DNA of 64,000 nt from Cristatella mucedo (lineage: Eukaryota; Bryozoa; Phylactolaemata; Cristatellidae): positions 1 through 64,000 of the forward strand of contig WPIO01000286.1 of the NCBI GenBank assembly GCA_009760855.2. Reading direction: 5' to 3'. How positions within the stretch are numbered: the stretch's first letter is position 1; each line of letters begins with the position of its first letter. The position numbers were made by a program, and so were the translations under genes. A model generated the notes under the pieces. The model saw nothing but the letters and a program-made list of their open reading frames with translations. It ran no database searches and was not told the DNA's origin. Below, piece after piece: positions 1 to 10,280 of this stretch.

Positions 1-1315
1 AGAGCAACTGGGCTAGTCACAGAGGTAATAAAGACTGTCTTCGTGTTCGCGTTTAAGCAAAGGAGATGCAACATCTAAGCACAGATCGACCAAGGCAGGT
101 AAAAAAAGAAACCATGTGAAGAATTTTAAAAGCTTGGCCTAGAAATAATCTCAGTACCGTTCGTTTTACGATACAGAGCTCCACTGGCTGAGCTATTGCC
201 ATTGCTCAAGCAGCAGCCGGGGGCATGAAGTCTGGAATTGCATTTAGTGCCTGCATGCTGAAGCCTGATCCAGCTCTACTGCCTAAATCAAGTTCTGCTG
301 AATAGGCAGAGCTCAGATCAAGGTTTGCTGACTAGCTGCTTGAGAAAGGTATAAACTGAGCAATCTAAATGCTTACTTTTCAGTGTCTCTGTCTGTAACT
401 CAATAAAGTCATAAAAAGGCAAACAAAGTTTTCAGTAAAAGGCTTGTACCTTGTATATGTACAAATATCTTGCGCACGCACCTTGTAGAAGTGTATTTAC
501 TTGGCTGACCTTGTACAGGTTTGATTGAAGGGTGAGTGAAACTACACAGCAGCAACAGTCAACTGCATCATTTCTAGGTACCCTGCTGGTAGTTAAGAGC
601 ATGTGTGGTTTTATTATGAATTAGAGCCCAAAAGTCAATTTTAAGTTTGAAAATGTGATTAACTTAAAAAAGATTACTAGTGGACCTTAGTTTGTCTATT
701 CTTAGTCGTTTAATGATGTATCACCTCATGAGCAGTGGATGAGGCCATCGATGTATGGCTTGCTGTGGCTTGATAAGTTAAGCTGATCTACATCACTTAC
801 CTTTTTACAGCTTCTGTGATTCATTATAGCATGAAGAAGTGATGGAGTGGCCAAAATCGAAAAGCTGAAAATAAGGAGAGGCATCATGCCTTGCTTACAG
901 GCAACCAATGAAAAGTGATATATTTTAGCATTTAAATAACACATAAGCGCTGATTGAAAATGGGGCTTGCCAACTTGAGCTTAGCAACCAGCAAAAGGGC
1001 GACTCACAAGCAAACAACTTGCAATTTCTTTTATCATAGCGATAAGCAGCATTTCTATTAGCCAAGTTTTGTTTTGCTTAGCAATTAAAATTTATTAACA
1101 AATAGCAGCTAACCTTCAGAGTATGAAAGTCTATATGTGCTTGCAGCCAATGACCAATGCACAGAAAATGTTGAGCAGAGGAAATTTTCAAGCATTCTAA
1201 CAAGAACTCTGACATTCTCCATGCAAGCACTATGTCTCTGTCTTATTCATTAATACTGTACTGTGCTTGTCATAGGGGAGCAGCCAATGCTGCACTTTGG
1301 ACCTGCTTCCTGCAG
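1..1315. other. Non-coding stretch upstream of the broken propeller exon
   Basis: I recognise no gene here. The reading frames are short and show no family resemblance. Around 378-415 there is a scrap resembling the antisense 3' tail of non-LTR family B (the element ending in a pentanucleotide tail near 17165 and 56345). The last bases, near 1300-1315, end in a pyrimidine-rich stretch and CAG that could be the 3' splice site of the following exon, so this is probably intron plus repeat debris. Confidence 0.4.
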
Positions 1316-2151
1316 CTTTCAGTCAATTGGCGATTGCTGGGATATTTGTGTGACACCAGTTGGGCATCTGCTGCTGGCTGCCAGACACCATGGCCTGAAA
1401 GAATACAGCCAGAGTGGCCTCGAGCTGAGCTGCTGGAGACCTGCGAAGCAGAGCTACGGAGGGGACGACGAGGTCATTACAGTGCAGTCTCTGGTGGACG
1501 GCCGAGCTGCTGTAGGCGTGGCTTACTCACGGCTAATCCTATTACTCAGACGCAGATCTGCTGCTGCTGGGGACCAGTGGATTGAGAATAGACGTGTCGC
1601 AGTGCTGCAGTCACCTCCCTGGAAGCTGTCTGTGCTCGGTGACCTGCTTGCTGTGACTGAGGGCCGAGGCCAAGAGCTGCAGCTGCTGCAGCTGAGCACA
1701 GGGCAGCTGCTGTACAGCAGGAAATGCAAGTATTGGATAGGCAGTGTTGCTCTTATTGCGGCTTCTGTGGTCATTACGAACACATCAGGTAGGTTGCTGC
1801 CAAGCGACGGAAATAAAAAGTCCGTCGTTGACCGCCATGATCACCGAGGTAGCAGACAGTGGAGACACAAACTGAGCAGCAAGGAGAAAGTGGTAGATGT
1901 GTACTGCAGGCGGCTTGCTCTACGTGGCCGTAACAGGAACGTGGCCTGGTAAGTGGGGGAACAGTGTGAGGGCCTTCAGTGCCGAGACGGGCTTGCTGCT
2001 GAAGCGAGTCATATCCTACAGCAGCCACCGACTGATGAACCTTTCGCGCCTGTCACTGTGAACAGGACCGAGGACGGTGCTAGCAGTGCTGAGCCTAGAT
2101 TCTTCTAGCAGGCAGTCGATGAACGTGACTTTGTACCTGCAGCAGCAGTAG
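1316..2151 (+). pseudogene. Broken terminal exon of a beta-propeller protein (paralogue of 61142-61998)
   Basis: Translation in the frame of 1263-1952 aligns by eye along its length with the exon at 61142-61998. Shared blocks include HGLKEY/QGLKEC, LSCWRP/LHCWRP, DGRAAVG, VAVLQSP, QWRHK/LWRHE and, at the end, VLAV...VTLYLQ/VTVYQ. The repeated D-x-x-G...W strands resemble NHL- or PQQ-type beta-propeller blades, which usually bind protein or RNA. It is broken: the frame shifts by one near 1903-1908 (homology continues in another frame to TAG 2149-2151) and TGA 2059-2061 interrupts that frame. A CAG at 1313-1315 is a plausible 3' splice site, at nearly the same place as in the paralogue. It would be the last exon of a gene whose earlier exons lie to the left. 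The family assignment is homology between two parts of this window plus fold guesswork; the exact propeller type is uncertain. Confidence 0.7.
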
Positions 2152-3404
2152 GCAGCAGCTGAGAGCGAACGATGCTCGCATGCAGCTTCAGGTCTGGAAC
2201 AACTTCGTAGTCTGCATTGCATGCAACTCACCTGTTGTTAGACTGCTACAATTACCCAGCGTATCTGTACATATACCCACGTATCTGATCTTGCCTTGCG
2301 ACAAATTAATTATTATTCAATAATTTAACGACTTGTTTTAAAACATTGCAGCTTTAGTTAGTTGCAGCAGGTGCAATGCTGAGGAGCTCTAGAGCGTTTG
2401 CCGACTTTACGCCAAGGTCCATTGTTATCCTGCCTGCTTTAGAGTCGTTCAGCCTAATGACGCATCACATAACCTACTTCCAGTGCAGACACTCAGCTTT
2501 CGGCATGCTCTGCTCGGAAAACCTTTGCCTTGCGGGCTTAACCTTGACCCATCCAGCTAAACTTCACACGGTCTCTGTATAGCTTTGCCAAACCTGAAGA
2601 AGCGTCGTGTGGCGTCACTTCAGCATAGCTTCCCGTGGACATTCCTTCCTATGTTAATATAATTTCGTTTGGACCAGCTTGGAACCTCGTTCGTGAAGAG
2701 CATTCCCCTTACCCAGTGGATTATGACGGCCGTCCGAACGTACCCCAGCGCTCTTTAAATTAACCTAGTCTGTAAAAACCTCGACCGGACTCCGGAAAGG
2801 CGTCAGCTTGCTGTGTGTAGAATGAACCAGTTGATTTTAAAATTCGATCAAGCTTAGCTTCACTTGACCAGGTAAAGCAAAGTAGCTAAGGCTTTATTCA
2901 AGATTCATGGGAAGTGGCAAACTTAATGCTATCTCTGTGGGTTGTTATCGGACGATTAACCTAGCGCATTTATTGATTATTTTTCAGTTTTGTTGGCAAT
3001 TTTTATCTTAATTTCATTTCATTTGTAATTTCAATAACAACCTTCCCTCGTACTCCTTTGCTTTCTTCCGTTGTCTTGCTTAATTTGATAGAGATATTGT
3101 ATTTGGAGGATTAAAATAAGCAGCACTTATTTGCTTGCCTACGATTACTTTCTTTTTATCTCGCCATTCTGGTTTCAAAAGATTAACCCATGAAGCTTTT
3201 AATTTGCTTTCAGGGTTCAAATCTCTGTTTTATTAATTAGCCAATTTAGACAGCGAACTTGTAATGGTGAAGATAGACAAGATCAGGAGTCCATCCCTGT
3301 GAAGACCATAACCCCCTAGAATACTATACCACCGATTCCTGGCTGCACCTCAATGTATACATTTATACATGTCACTAGTAATCTCGTACTGAAGTTCGTA
3401 TCCT
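2152..3404. other. Intergenic stretch, no gene seen
   Basis: Nothing recognisable. The single open frame at 2376-2582 (68 codons) has no family resemblance and no splice context. AT-rich runs are common from 2960 onward. The 3' end and polyadenylation site of the preceding propeller gene copy could lie here, but I cannot pick them out. Confidence 0.3.
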
Positions 3405-3790
3405 AATCAATAATAATAATAATAATGCACTTGATAACGCAACCTCAGAGAACTCAATCTCTCTCTCAAGGCGTTTTACATTTGCTGCAAAGGGAAATGC
3501 AATTGAAGGGTGACTAATATCATACTTGATAAAAAACAAAATCAATAACATGGTTAGGGGTGACATGCACAGGGTCAGCATGCAAATGTGGTTAGCGGCA
3601 GCATGCACAGTGTTAGCACGCATAAGCATGTATTGGACGAATCACAGGGACCCACTAAATGCTGCCCTAAATAGGTGTGTTTTTAAGTCCTTTTTAAATG
3701 TCGTCAAGTCAGGGGATGCTGTGATGCAAGTCGGTAGGGAGTTGCAGGCTTTGGGAGCGTACGAACTAAACATTGAAGGAGACAACGAGT
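3405..3790 (-). mobile_element. Non-LTR family A, 3' fragment
   Basis: Antisense copy of the recurring family A 3' end. An AAT-type microsatellite (3412-3426) is followed by the degenerate terminal stem-loop, the 3' UTR and the last codons of the RT ORF. It is 5'-truncated near 3790. Confidence 0.8.
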
Positions 3791-4084
3791 CTTCTGGACC
3801 CTAATCCCACCGTCCTGCTCCTACGCTGCATTCATTTGCTGCAGTCATGCATAACTATCTGTATTTCGACTGCATGCCGGCTGGTACCGCTCCTTTCCTA
3901 AACAGCTGTTGGGAGCATCGTCGAGCATACACTGTAGTACCAACTCTTGATTACAATTTCGCCTTTAATTACCCGATGCTTTTTCTTCGCTGGTGAATTA
4001 CATTGGAAAATTTCTCACTTTGAAACTTTTCAAGCAGCCGCGTTTCTCCAAATAAATGGCGATAACACCTGCCTAATAGTTTAA

Positions 4085-4165
4085 TAGTAATAATACATGT
4101 GATAAAGTGCTCTCAGAGAACTCGATTTCTTTCTAGGCACTTTACAATTGCTGCAAGCGAAGCCC
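4085..4165 (-). mobile_element. Non-LTR family A, very short 3' tail
   Basis: Only the terminal stem-loop and about 25 bp beyond it are present, next to a short AAT tract. It is an extreme 5' truncation of family A. Confidence 0.7.
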
Positions 4166-4436
4166 AAATTGAATTTAGGATCTAGGCAGTATCATCGTGA
4201 CACTCTAAGGCCGAGTGCTCAGAATAGGCTCATCCAGCATAACCCTTGTAATACCAGTATGGAAAGTACTTGCAATGTAATGCATCAGCGTCTTTATTTA
4301 TGCCAACGCACAAGAACTCGGTGGGTGTAAGCTGGTTTTCCTATAGCTCATTCAAAGCCTAATCGTCTTTTCGTATGCATATGGTAACCATTAGAATTGA
4401 GTACACAAAAAAGAGTACAATTAATTATACCCATGA

Positions 4437-4515
4437 GCAAATGTAAAGCGCCTAGAGAGAGATTAAGTTCTCTGAGGGCGCTTTATCAAGTGAATTATTA
4501 TTATTATTATTATTA
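4437..4515 (+). mobile_element. Non-LTR family A, short 3' tail with (ATT)n
   Basis: The sense stem-loop (AAAGCGCC...GGGCGCTTT) is followed by (ATT)n. It faces the antisense copy at 4516-4700; the two share one microsatellite and lie tail to tail. Confidence 0.8.
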
Positions 4516-4700
4516 TTATTATGATAAAGCGTCCATGGAGAACTAAATCTCCTTCTAAGTGCCTTACATTTACTGCATAGGAAGCACGATCGAATGGTTA
4601 GTGGTAGCATACTCAATAACAATAAGCATAACTTGGTTAGGGGTGACCTGCACACAGTCAACATGCAATCATGGTTAGGGACAGCATGCAAGCCTGATAG
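4516..4700 (-). mobile_element. Non-LTR family A, 3' fragment, tail to tail with its neighbour
   Basis: The antisense stem-loop and part of the 3' UTR are present, starting directly in the ATT/AAT tract shared with the sense tail at 4437-4515. It is truncated near 4700. Confidence 0.75.
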
Positions 4701-4865
4701 CCAGGTCAGATTTCAACGCCTGAAAGAGTATCTGCTTAATTATTGGCGTCCTTCTGCTAAATAGCTGTTTTCATGTTATACCCTGATATTACAATTAGTT
4801 TTTCAACGATACTCGTGTAGCCGATCTTTTAGCAGGACCGTTATTGTGTCTACCTAAGGTTAAAC

Positions 4866-5412
4866 ATGGCGGCTTTACAGGAGCGTCCTGCGATTGATAA
4901 AGGCGTGCTATCATACATATGCTGCGGACGAATGGAAGAGCGGTCGCTGCTGCTGGGCTGCCTGCACAGCTGTTGCAGTGGCTGTGTTGATAGTGCCGCA
5001 AAAATGGAGGGCTCAAGAAGCTCGCACTGTGACGGTTGTGACGTACTCACTAACTTCAGTTCAACCAACCATCTCACTCGTTTTGTTGCTGCCACAGTAA
5101 GACTTGTCACAGCCCTGAGAGATGCAAGAAGCTTAAGTGTCTGCAGAGAAGCTGGCAGGCCGGATAAGCCCCGTGCAGGCAGTGCCAGAAATTCCTGTGC
5201 TCAGCCTGCCTAGGTTGCCATGACCAATATAGTACATACCGCTTGACGGCTGAATTGGAACTTAACCCGAGTGAAGTGTTGCAACTCACGCCGGAGAAGC
5301 AATGCCCAAAGCACGGAAAGCTGCTGGATTTCATCTGCTTAGACTGCAAGCAAGCCAAGCACATCTAGTACATCATGCAGTGCAGGCACTCAGGACACTC
5401 ATTTTTGAACGG
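4866..5412 (+). pseudogene. RING + B-box 1 + B-box 2 N-terminus (TRIM-type), disrupted
   Basis: An ATG in good context (AAACATGG) opens a frame whose residues 19-58 form a RING finger lacking one early zinc ligand: C32-x-H34-x2-C37-x2-C40 ... C55-x2-C58. From 5135 the frame with codons starting at 5135 carries a B-box 1 (CRQC...LCSAC...CH, 5171-5218) and a B-box 2 (CPKH-x7-CLDC ... HSGH, about 5310-5407). RING plus two B-boxes is the TRIM order; such proteins are ubiquitin ligases, often in innate immunity. Lesions: a frameshift between the RING and B-box parts (about 5100-5135), TAA 5165-5167 and TAG 5366-5368, plus a missing cysteine in B-box 2. The open frame then continues without a break into gypsy gag. 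It may have been the first exon of a gene of the same family as the CARD/propeller exons; that link is inference. The domain call itself is fairly safe. Confidence 0.72.
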
Positions 5413-6121
5413 AGTGGGTGGCAGGAGGCTGATAGAATGCGCTTGTGCCAAACAACAATTGTCGCAGCAAAGTGTGTACGAATTTTATGAATGTATCTTG
5501 AAGGAATCAGGAATGGCGTACCCTGCTATGACTGCTGCCGACCTCGACGGGTTAATGCTTCCGATTTTTGTGCGTGGCTTAAACCCACGCATGGGCGAGC
5601 ATGTGTTTCGCCATGGGTGTCGCGACTTGAATGAAGCTCTGAGATACGCCGAGCGTTGCGAAGAGCTGAAGAGGCAGAGACAGGTTAGCGGGTGGGGCAG
5701 CAGGCCCATCGTAGGGCAATCCAGTGGCACGGGCCTACGTGGAACAGGTGCCACTATGGTAAGCCCTAGTGAGCAACTCTTGGCATCCCAGTTTGAGCGC
5801 CTTTGTGACATAGAAGCTAGACTCAAATCAAGAGAAGTTTCGACCAGTCCTAGGGGCGGTCGTGGTGGGCGACCGGACGATGTTTATACCCACGATAGAC
5901 AGCCGATTTGTCGACGATGCAAGCAGCCTGGCCATATAGAGCGGCAGTGCAGGCGAGAGCAGGCCCAGATGCGCACCGGACCGGCCACGGGGCTTCCACG
6001 TGTTGCTCCCCGCCTTCGAGCAATAACTCATGCTGGGGCCGCAGGTGTCCTGCAGGGCTGGGAAAACCCAGTCCAGACGGAGCGTGAGCTGACCGAGAGG
6101 CCCCCTAGCCCACCGGTTTGA
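5413..6121 (+). CDS. gag: Ty3/gypsy gag, 5'-truncated
   Basis: This is the structural polyprotein of a Ty3/gypsy LTR retrotransposon. It opens partway through the capsid domain (SVYEF ... AYPAM ... FVRGLNP), so the gag N-terminus, untranslated leader and 5' LTR are missing. The zinc knuckle is intact: C-x2-C-x4-H-x4-C at 5909-5950. The frame ends at TGA 6119-6121, but the next ORF is in the same frame and continues gag-to-protease sequence, so this stop probably interrupts a single gag-pol ORF. A CGA to TGA change would explain it; programmed read-through is possible but not shown. The upstream boundary with the B-box sequence lies between about 5410 and 5450 and cannot be placed exactly by eye. 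Confidence 0.85.
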
Positions 6122-8662
6122 CCAGCTCGAGTACCGCAGGTCGGGAAGGCCCTAGGCTCTCGAGAGGGCATCCTCACAACGGCGGTGGACCTGCAGGTAG
6201 ATGGCCATGATGTGGTTGGACTTCTAGACTCCGGGGCCGAAATCTCGTTAGTGGACGCTAAGTATGCTACAGCCTGGGGCTTGAAGTTGAATAAGTCCAC
6301 CATGAAGGCCGTCGGGGTGACCGGGGCACCACTGGATATCATAGGCACAGCCAGCGTCCTTATCACTATAGCGAAGTTGGTGAGGAAGCACGTGGTGCAT
6401 GTAGCCGAGGGTAGCTCATTTCCAGTGCTACTAGGGACAAACTTTCTTAGGAAACTTCCCCCTCTAACTCTGGACTACGGGCAAGGTGTAGCGACTATTG
6501 GGACCCATACAATAAACTTACGAAGCAACCGCTCCTGTGACCCACCTGGAATGGATGTATGTGTGCCAGAGGACCTAAATATTGCACCTAGGTGCGAGCA
6601 GTTGGTCAGATGTCCTGTGACGACTGCAGTAGAGGTTAAATGGCTGTTCGAGCCCAACGAAGGGAGGCTGGCAGGGCTAGGTCTGGCTGCAGCTAGGGCC
6701 ATAGTCGTATCGCGAGGCTGGGTCCCAGTGCGGCTCATTAATACTGGCCACCACCAGGTCCGGCTCAAGCTGGGCACTCACATTGGTAGGCTGCTTCCAG
6801 TCGACTCCAGGGTGGATGTACAAAACAGGCCAGCCACTGAAGTGTGTGGCGTTCGGGAAGTGGCATCGGATGAGTTCCAGCTCGACCTTTCAGGAACTAG
6901 CTTGAAACCACAGGAGCAGCAGCTGCTGCGAGATCTCCTGATTGATTATCGGGATGTTTTCTCAAGTGGGAGCTTGGACCTCGGCCTGCTAGAACAAGTG
7001 CAGCACCAAATAGACACCGGGAGTTCGAGGCCGATTCGGGCCAGACCCTACCCTGTACCTCAGGCACTGCGGTCCGAAGTAGACAACCAGGTACGCGTCA
7101 TGCTCGAAGCCGGTGTGATCGAAGAGTCGTGTAGCCCATGGAGCTCACCGGTAGTACTAGTCAAGAAGAAGGACGGTACATACCAGTTCTGTGTTGATAA
7201 TAGGCGGCTTAACTCAGTAACGGTAAAGGACAGCTACCCATTACCTCGGCCAGACGAGGTTTGTCAATTGTTAGGGGGCGCACGATATTTCAGCACTCTT
7301 GACCTTGCCTCAGGGTACTGGCAGATAGCGATGCACCCTGAGGACAAGGCAAAGACTGCCTTCGTGACCTACAATGGGCAGTACCAGTTTAAGAAGATGA
7401 GCTTTGGGCTGTTCAATGCACCCGGTACGTTCCAGCGAGCCATGGACTTCGTCCTAGTAGGTCTTCAATGGACGACTTGTCTAATTTATATTGATGACGT
7501 ATTGGTCTTTTCGATGAGCTTTGAGGAACATCTGGTTCGGCTTGGGGAGGTTCTGGATAGGATGAGGGCAAATGGTCTCAAGATCAAACCCTCGAAATGC
7601 CACTTTGCCAGGGACGATCTGGGGCACCTACTGTCCGCGGACGGTATATTGCCAGATCCGGGGAATGTTGACAAGATTCTGCATTACCCACCACCCAGGA
7701 ATGTACAGGAGGTCAGGCAGTTCCTTGGACTGGCCTCCTACTATCGCAAGTTTGTGCCCGGGTTTGCCAAAATTGCTGTGCCGCTAAACAACCTGCTGCG
7801 AAAGGGTGAGCGCTTCGTGTGGTCGAGGGAATGTGAGCGTTCCTTCAAGGATCTCCGGGACCGGCTGTGTTCAAAGCCAATTCTCAGGTTCCCAGACTTT
7901 GCTGCACCCTTTGTTCTTAGTACAGATGCCAGTGGTACTGCTCTAGCAGCCGTTCTCGGGCAAGTTGTGGACGTGGAGGAGCATGCCGTGGCCTATTTCA
8001 GCCGGATTCTGAACAAGACTGCATGTAATTATTCCACCGTTGAGCGGAAGGCATTAGCCGTCGTAGCAGCAGTGCGCCACTTTCGAGGGTACCTTTATGG
8101 TCATCGGTTCTCTGTACTATCAGATCACCAGCCTTTGGTGTGGGTCCTTAAAGGGAACCACGAATCTCGGCGCTTAGCAAAGTGGGCCTTGGAGCTACAG
8201 GAGTACGATATGGAGGTGAAATATTGTTGTGGGAAGGCTAATGCCAATGCGGATGCTCTGTCATGTTTGCAAGAGCCGGCTCCTGCTGGCTTCGTGGGCA
8301 CTGTTGTTGCAGCCGAGGCTGACCCTGCGTACATGAGGAAAATGCAGTTGAACGATTCGTTGCTGCGCTGCCTAATGGATTCGTTGCAGGGGAACGATGT
8401 CGGACACTGCACACAGGAGCATAGACAATATGTTAACAATGATCGCTCATCGTTCGTTCTGCTCCCGAATGGGTGTCTCTATCGGGCCGTCGCCGGAAGG
8501 CGCCGGAAGCAGCTGGTGGTACCTGCTGCCCTGCGACTGCATGTTAAGCGAGAGTGCCATGACGGTCTATTCGGAGCCCATTTGGGCACCAGAAAACCCC
8601 GAGCCGCGTGCAGGAGCGATATTTCTGGCCAGGCATGGCAGAAGACATCGTGGAGTATGTAA
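6122..8662 (+). CDS. pol: Ty3/gypsy pol: protease, reverse transcriptase, RNase H, start of integrase
   Basis: The frame is open from directly after TGA 6119-6121 (first ATG 6200). The aspartic protease motif DSGA is at 6227-6238. Reverse transcriptase has the expected blocks, including FGLFNAPGTFQ and the catalytic YIDD at 7487-7498. RNase H follows with STDASG, TVERKAL and SDHQPL. The zinc-binding N-terminus of integrase begins near 8540. Together they copy the element's RNA and cut and integrate the DNA. Around 8585-8610 the frame is lost by what looks like a 1-nt deletion, so this ORF ends in out-of-frame sequence at TAA 8660-8662 while integrase continues in another frame. The length and complete catalytic set mark it as a fairly young copy. 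Confidence 0.95.
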   Translation, partial: PARVPQVGKALGSREGILTTAVDLQVDGHDVVGLLDSGAEISLVDAKYATAWGLKLNKSTMKAVGVTGAPLDIIGTASVLITIAKLVRKHVVHVAEGSSFPVLLGTNFLRKLPPLTLDYGQGVATIGTHTINLRSNRSCDPPGMDVCVPEDLNIAPRCEQLVRCPVTTAVEVKWLFEPNEGRLAGLGLAAARAIVVSRGWVPVRLINTGHHQVRLKLGTHIGRLLPVDSRVDVQNRPATEVCGVREVASDEFQLDLSGTSLKPQEQQLLRDLLIDYRDVFSSGSLDLGLLEQVQHQIDTGSSRPIRARPYPVPQALRSEVDNQVRVMLEAGVIEESCSPWSSPVVLVKKKDGTYQFCVDNRRLNSVTVKDSYPLPRPDEVCQLLGGARYFSTLDLASGYWQIAMHPEDKAKTAFVTYNGQYQFKKMSFGLFNAPGTFQRAMDFVLVGLQWTTCLIYIDDVLVFSMSFEEHLVRLGEVLDRMRANGLKIKPSKCHFARDDLGHLLSADGILPDPGNVDKILHYPPPRNVQEVRQFLGLASYYRKFVPGFAKIAVPLNNLLRKGERFVWSRECERSFKDLRDRLCSKPILRFPDFAAPFVLSTDASGTALAAVLGQVVDVEEHAVAYFSRILNKTACNYSTVERKALAVVAAVRHFRGYLYGHRFSVLSDHQPLVWVLKGNHESRRLAKWALELQEYDMEVKYCCGKANANADALSCLQEPAPAGFVGTVVAAEADPAYMRKMQLNDSLLRCLMDSLQGNDVGHCTQEHRQYVNNDRSSFVLLPNGCLYRAVAGRRRKQLVVPAALRLHVKRECHDGLFGAHLGTRKPRAACRSDISGQAWQKTSWSM

Positions 8663-9150
8663 GGACGTGCATCGCATGCCACTCCGAAAAGCGGCCTCGG
8701 CAATGGGCAAAAGTGCCTCTGAAGAGCATTCCAGTGGAACGACCTTGGCAAAGAGTTGCCATGGATATAGTGAAGCTGCCACTAACATCGTCAGGGAACC
8801 AGTACATACTAGTGATGACCGACTGCTTCACGAAGTGGCCCGAGGCTAGAGCGATTCCCGATCAGACAGCACTGACTTGTGCCAAAGTCTTCATGGAAGA
8901 GATTGTCTGCCGGCACGGTGTTTCCGATGAGGTCTTCTCTGACCGTGGGGCCAACTTTATGTCTCGAATGCTCGAGCGGGTGTGTCGCATGATGTCTATC
9001 GACCAATTGCACACATCGCCGTATCACCCACAGACTGATGGGCTAGTAGAGCGCTTAAATGGCAAGCTTGTAGAGATACTTTCCATGTTTTCCAGTAGCA
9101 ACCAGCGTGATTGGGACTTGTACATACCGTACGTGCTGTTTGCCTATTGA
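8608..9150 (+). CDS. Ty3/gypsy integrase core, after the frameshift
   Basis: It continues pol in the frame with codons starting at 8608. It holds the rest of the zinc finger (CIACH), then the catalytic D,D-35-E triad: D at 8764-8766, D at 8941-8943 and E at 9049-9051. This enzyme inserts element DNA into the chromosome. The frame ends at TGA 9148-9150, but homology carries straight on in the same frame at 9151, so this is a nonsense mutation; again a CGA to TGA change fits. With the upstream frameshift, no intact integrase can be translated from this copy by simple reading. Confidence 0.92.
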   Translation: MQERYFWPGMAEDIVEYVRTCIACHSEKRPRQWAKVPLKSIPVERPWQRVAMDIVKLPLTSSGNQYILVMTDCFTKWPEARAIPDQTALTCAKVFMEEIVCRHGVSDEVFSDRGANFMSRMLERVCRMMSIDQLHTSPYHPQTDGLVERLNGKLVEILSMFSSSNQRDWDLYIPYVLFAY

Positions 9151-9870
9151 ACTTGCTTTCACGAGTTGACTCGCTGCAGCCCATTTTTCATGAACCACGG
9201 GCGAGAGGCTCGTTTGCCAATAGACCTAGTTTTGCCTGTGGACGAGCCGTGTGAAGCCGGGGACGGCTATGTGCAGGCCATGCATGATAAGCTTGTCGAA
9301 GCATGGGACGTAGCAAGGCAGAACATGCAGGCTGCTCAGGCCAACCAAAAGCGGCAGTACGACCGTACTGCCACAGAATCCACGTTGAAGGTCGGTGACT
9401 ACGTGTATGTTTATCCACCCAGGCCCCGGAGGGGTCTTTCACCAAAGTTGCAACACCTGTGGCGAGGTCCCCACCTAATTGTGGACCATACTGACACGAA
9501 CGTTCGCGTTGTGGACGAACACGACACTGCTGGCACACCTAGGACAGTACATATCAACCGCTGCAAACCATCTTGGCGCAGGGCAACAGGACTGCCACCT
9601 GCTGACCTGGAGGACGAGCTTCCCACGCCAAGCACTTCTGATGAGGCAGATAGAGGGGAAATTAATGATGATCAGTCACCAGCCACTGCAGATCACGCTG
9701 AAGAAGAACCGGTCGAACCGACGGCGACACCTCAACTCGACGAAGAACTAACGCTCGGAGTTGGACCAGCTACTGCCTCGCTAAGCGATCAGGCTAATGC
9801 AGGCCCAGCAGGCTCACGGCAAAGCGCACGCCAGCAGAAGCCCAATCCTCGTTTTTCAGACTTTGTGTAG
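9151..9870 (+). CDS. Ty3/gypsy integrase C-terminal region
   Basis: In frame with the preceding integrase segment after TGA 9148-9150. It starts with the conserved stretch after the core (RCSPFFMNHGREARLP), then a GPY/F-type module (WRGPHLIVDH ... VHINRCKP). It ends in an acidic, low-complexity tail, stopping at 9868-9870. I see no chromodomain. The GPY/F module is known in Ty3/gypsy integrases and influences target choice. Confidence 0.88.
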   Translation, partial: TCFHELTRCSPFFMNHGREARLPIDLVLPVDEPCEAGDGYVQAMHDKLVEAWDVARQNMQAAQANQKRQYDRTATESTLKVGDYVYVYPPRPRRGLSPKLQHLWRGPHLIVDHTDTNVRVVDEHDTAGTPRTVHINRCKPSWRRATGLPPADLEDELPTPSTSDEADRGEINDDQSPATADHAEEEPVEPTATPQLDEELTLGVGPATASLSDQANAGPAGSRQSARQQKPNPRFSDFV

Positions 9871-10280
9871 AGTTCGTATGTTCCATGGTATGCGAAAGGT
9901 TTAACAGTTAGTGCCATGTGTTTCTTGTGGTCTTAGGTCGACCTCGACTCCGGTCAACGTGCATCGTGGAACATTTGGGACTTCGACGAACAGCAACCGT
10001 ATGGCCACCTCATGATGATGATGCCCACAGAGTACAGCCACCGCTAGCTCGCCAGAAACTCTCCAGGAGCGGCTGTGTCTCGTAAAAAGGACGTCGTCTG
10101 ATAACTTTGAGGACATTTTAGATTAGTTCGTAGCACTAATAGATTTGTAATCGTGGTCACTCGGTGTAATGCTGATGAGCCATCGCTGTGTATTTGGAGC
10201 CTCTGTGGTAGTTAGACGACATATCCACAGAGTGAATGGTTGTAGATGCGAGGACGCATCTTCCCCCGGATGGTGACATA
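9871..10280 (+). other. Gypsy 3' untranslated region
   Basis: This non-coding stretch lies between the pol stop and the LTR. I could not find a convincing polypurine tract before the LTR; the bases just before TGTACCC are mixed, with a run of five C at 10263-10267. Confidence 0.6.

Noticed and set aside
726-944. 72-codon minus-strand frame with a hydrophobic stretch
   Set aside because: No homology to anything I recognise, no splice context, in a region with repeat remnants; chance is sufficient.
5413-5450. A gypsy 5' LTR or primer-binding site between the B-box and gag
   Set aside because: I looked for the 10281 LTR blocks upstream of gag and found none; gag itself is truncated, so these parts are absent rather than hidden.
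6475-6777. Minus-strand frames inside gypsy pol
   Set aside because: Shadows of the intact sense polyprotein.
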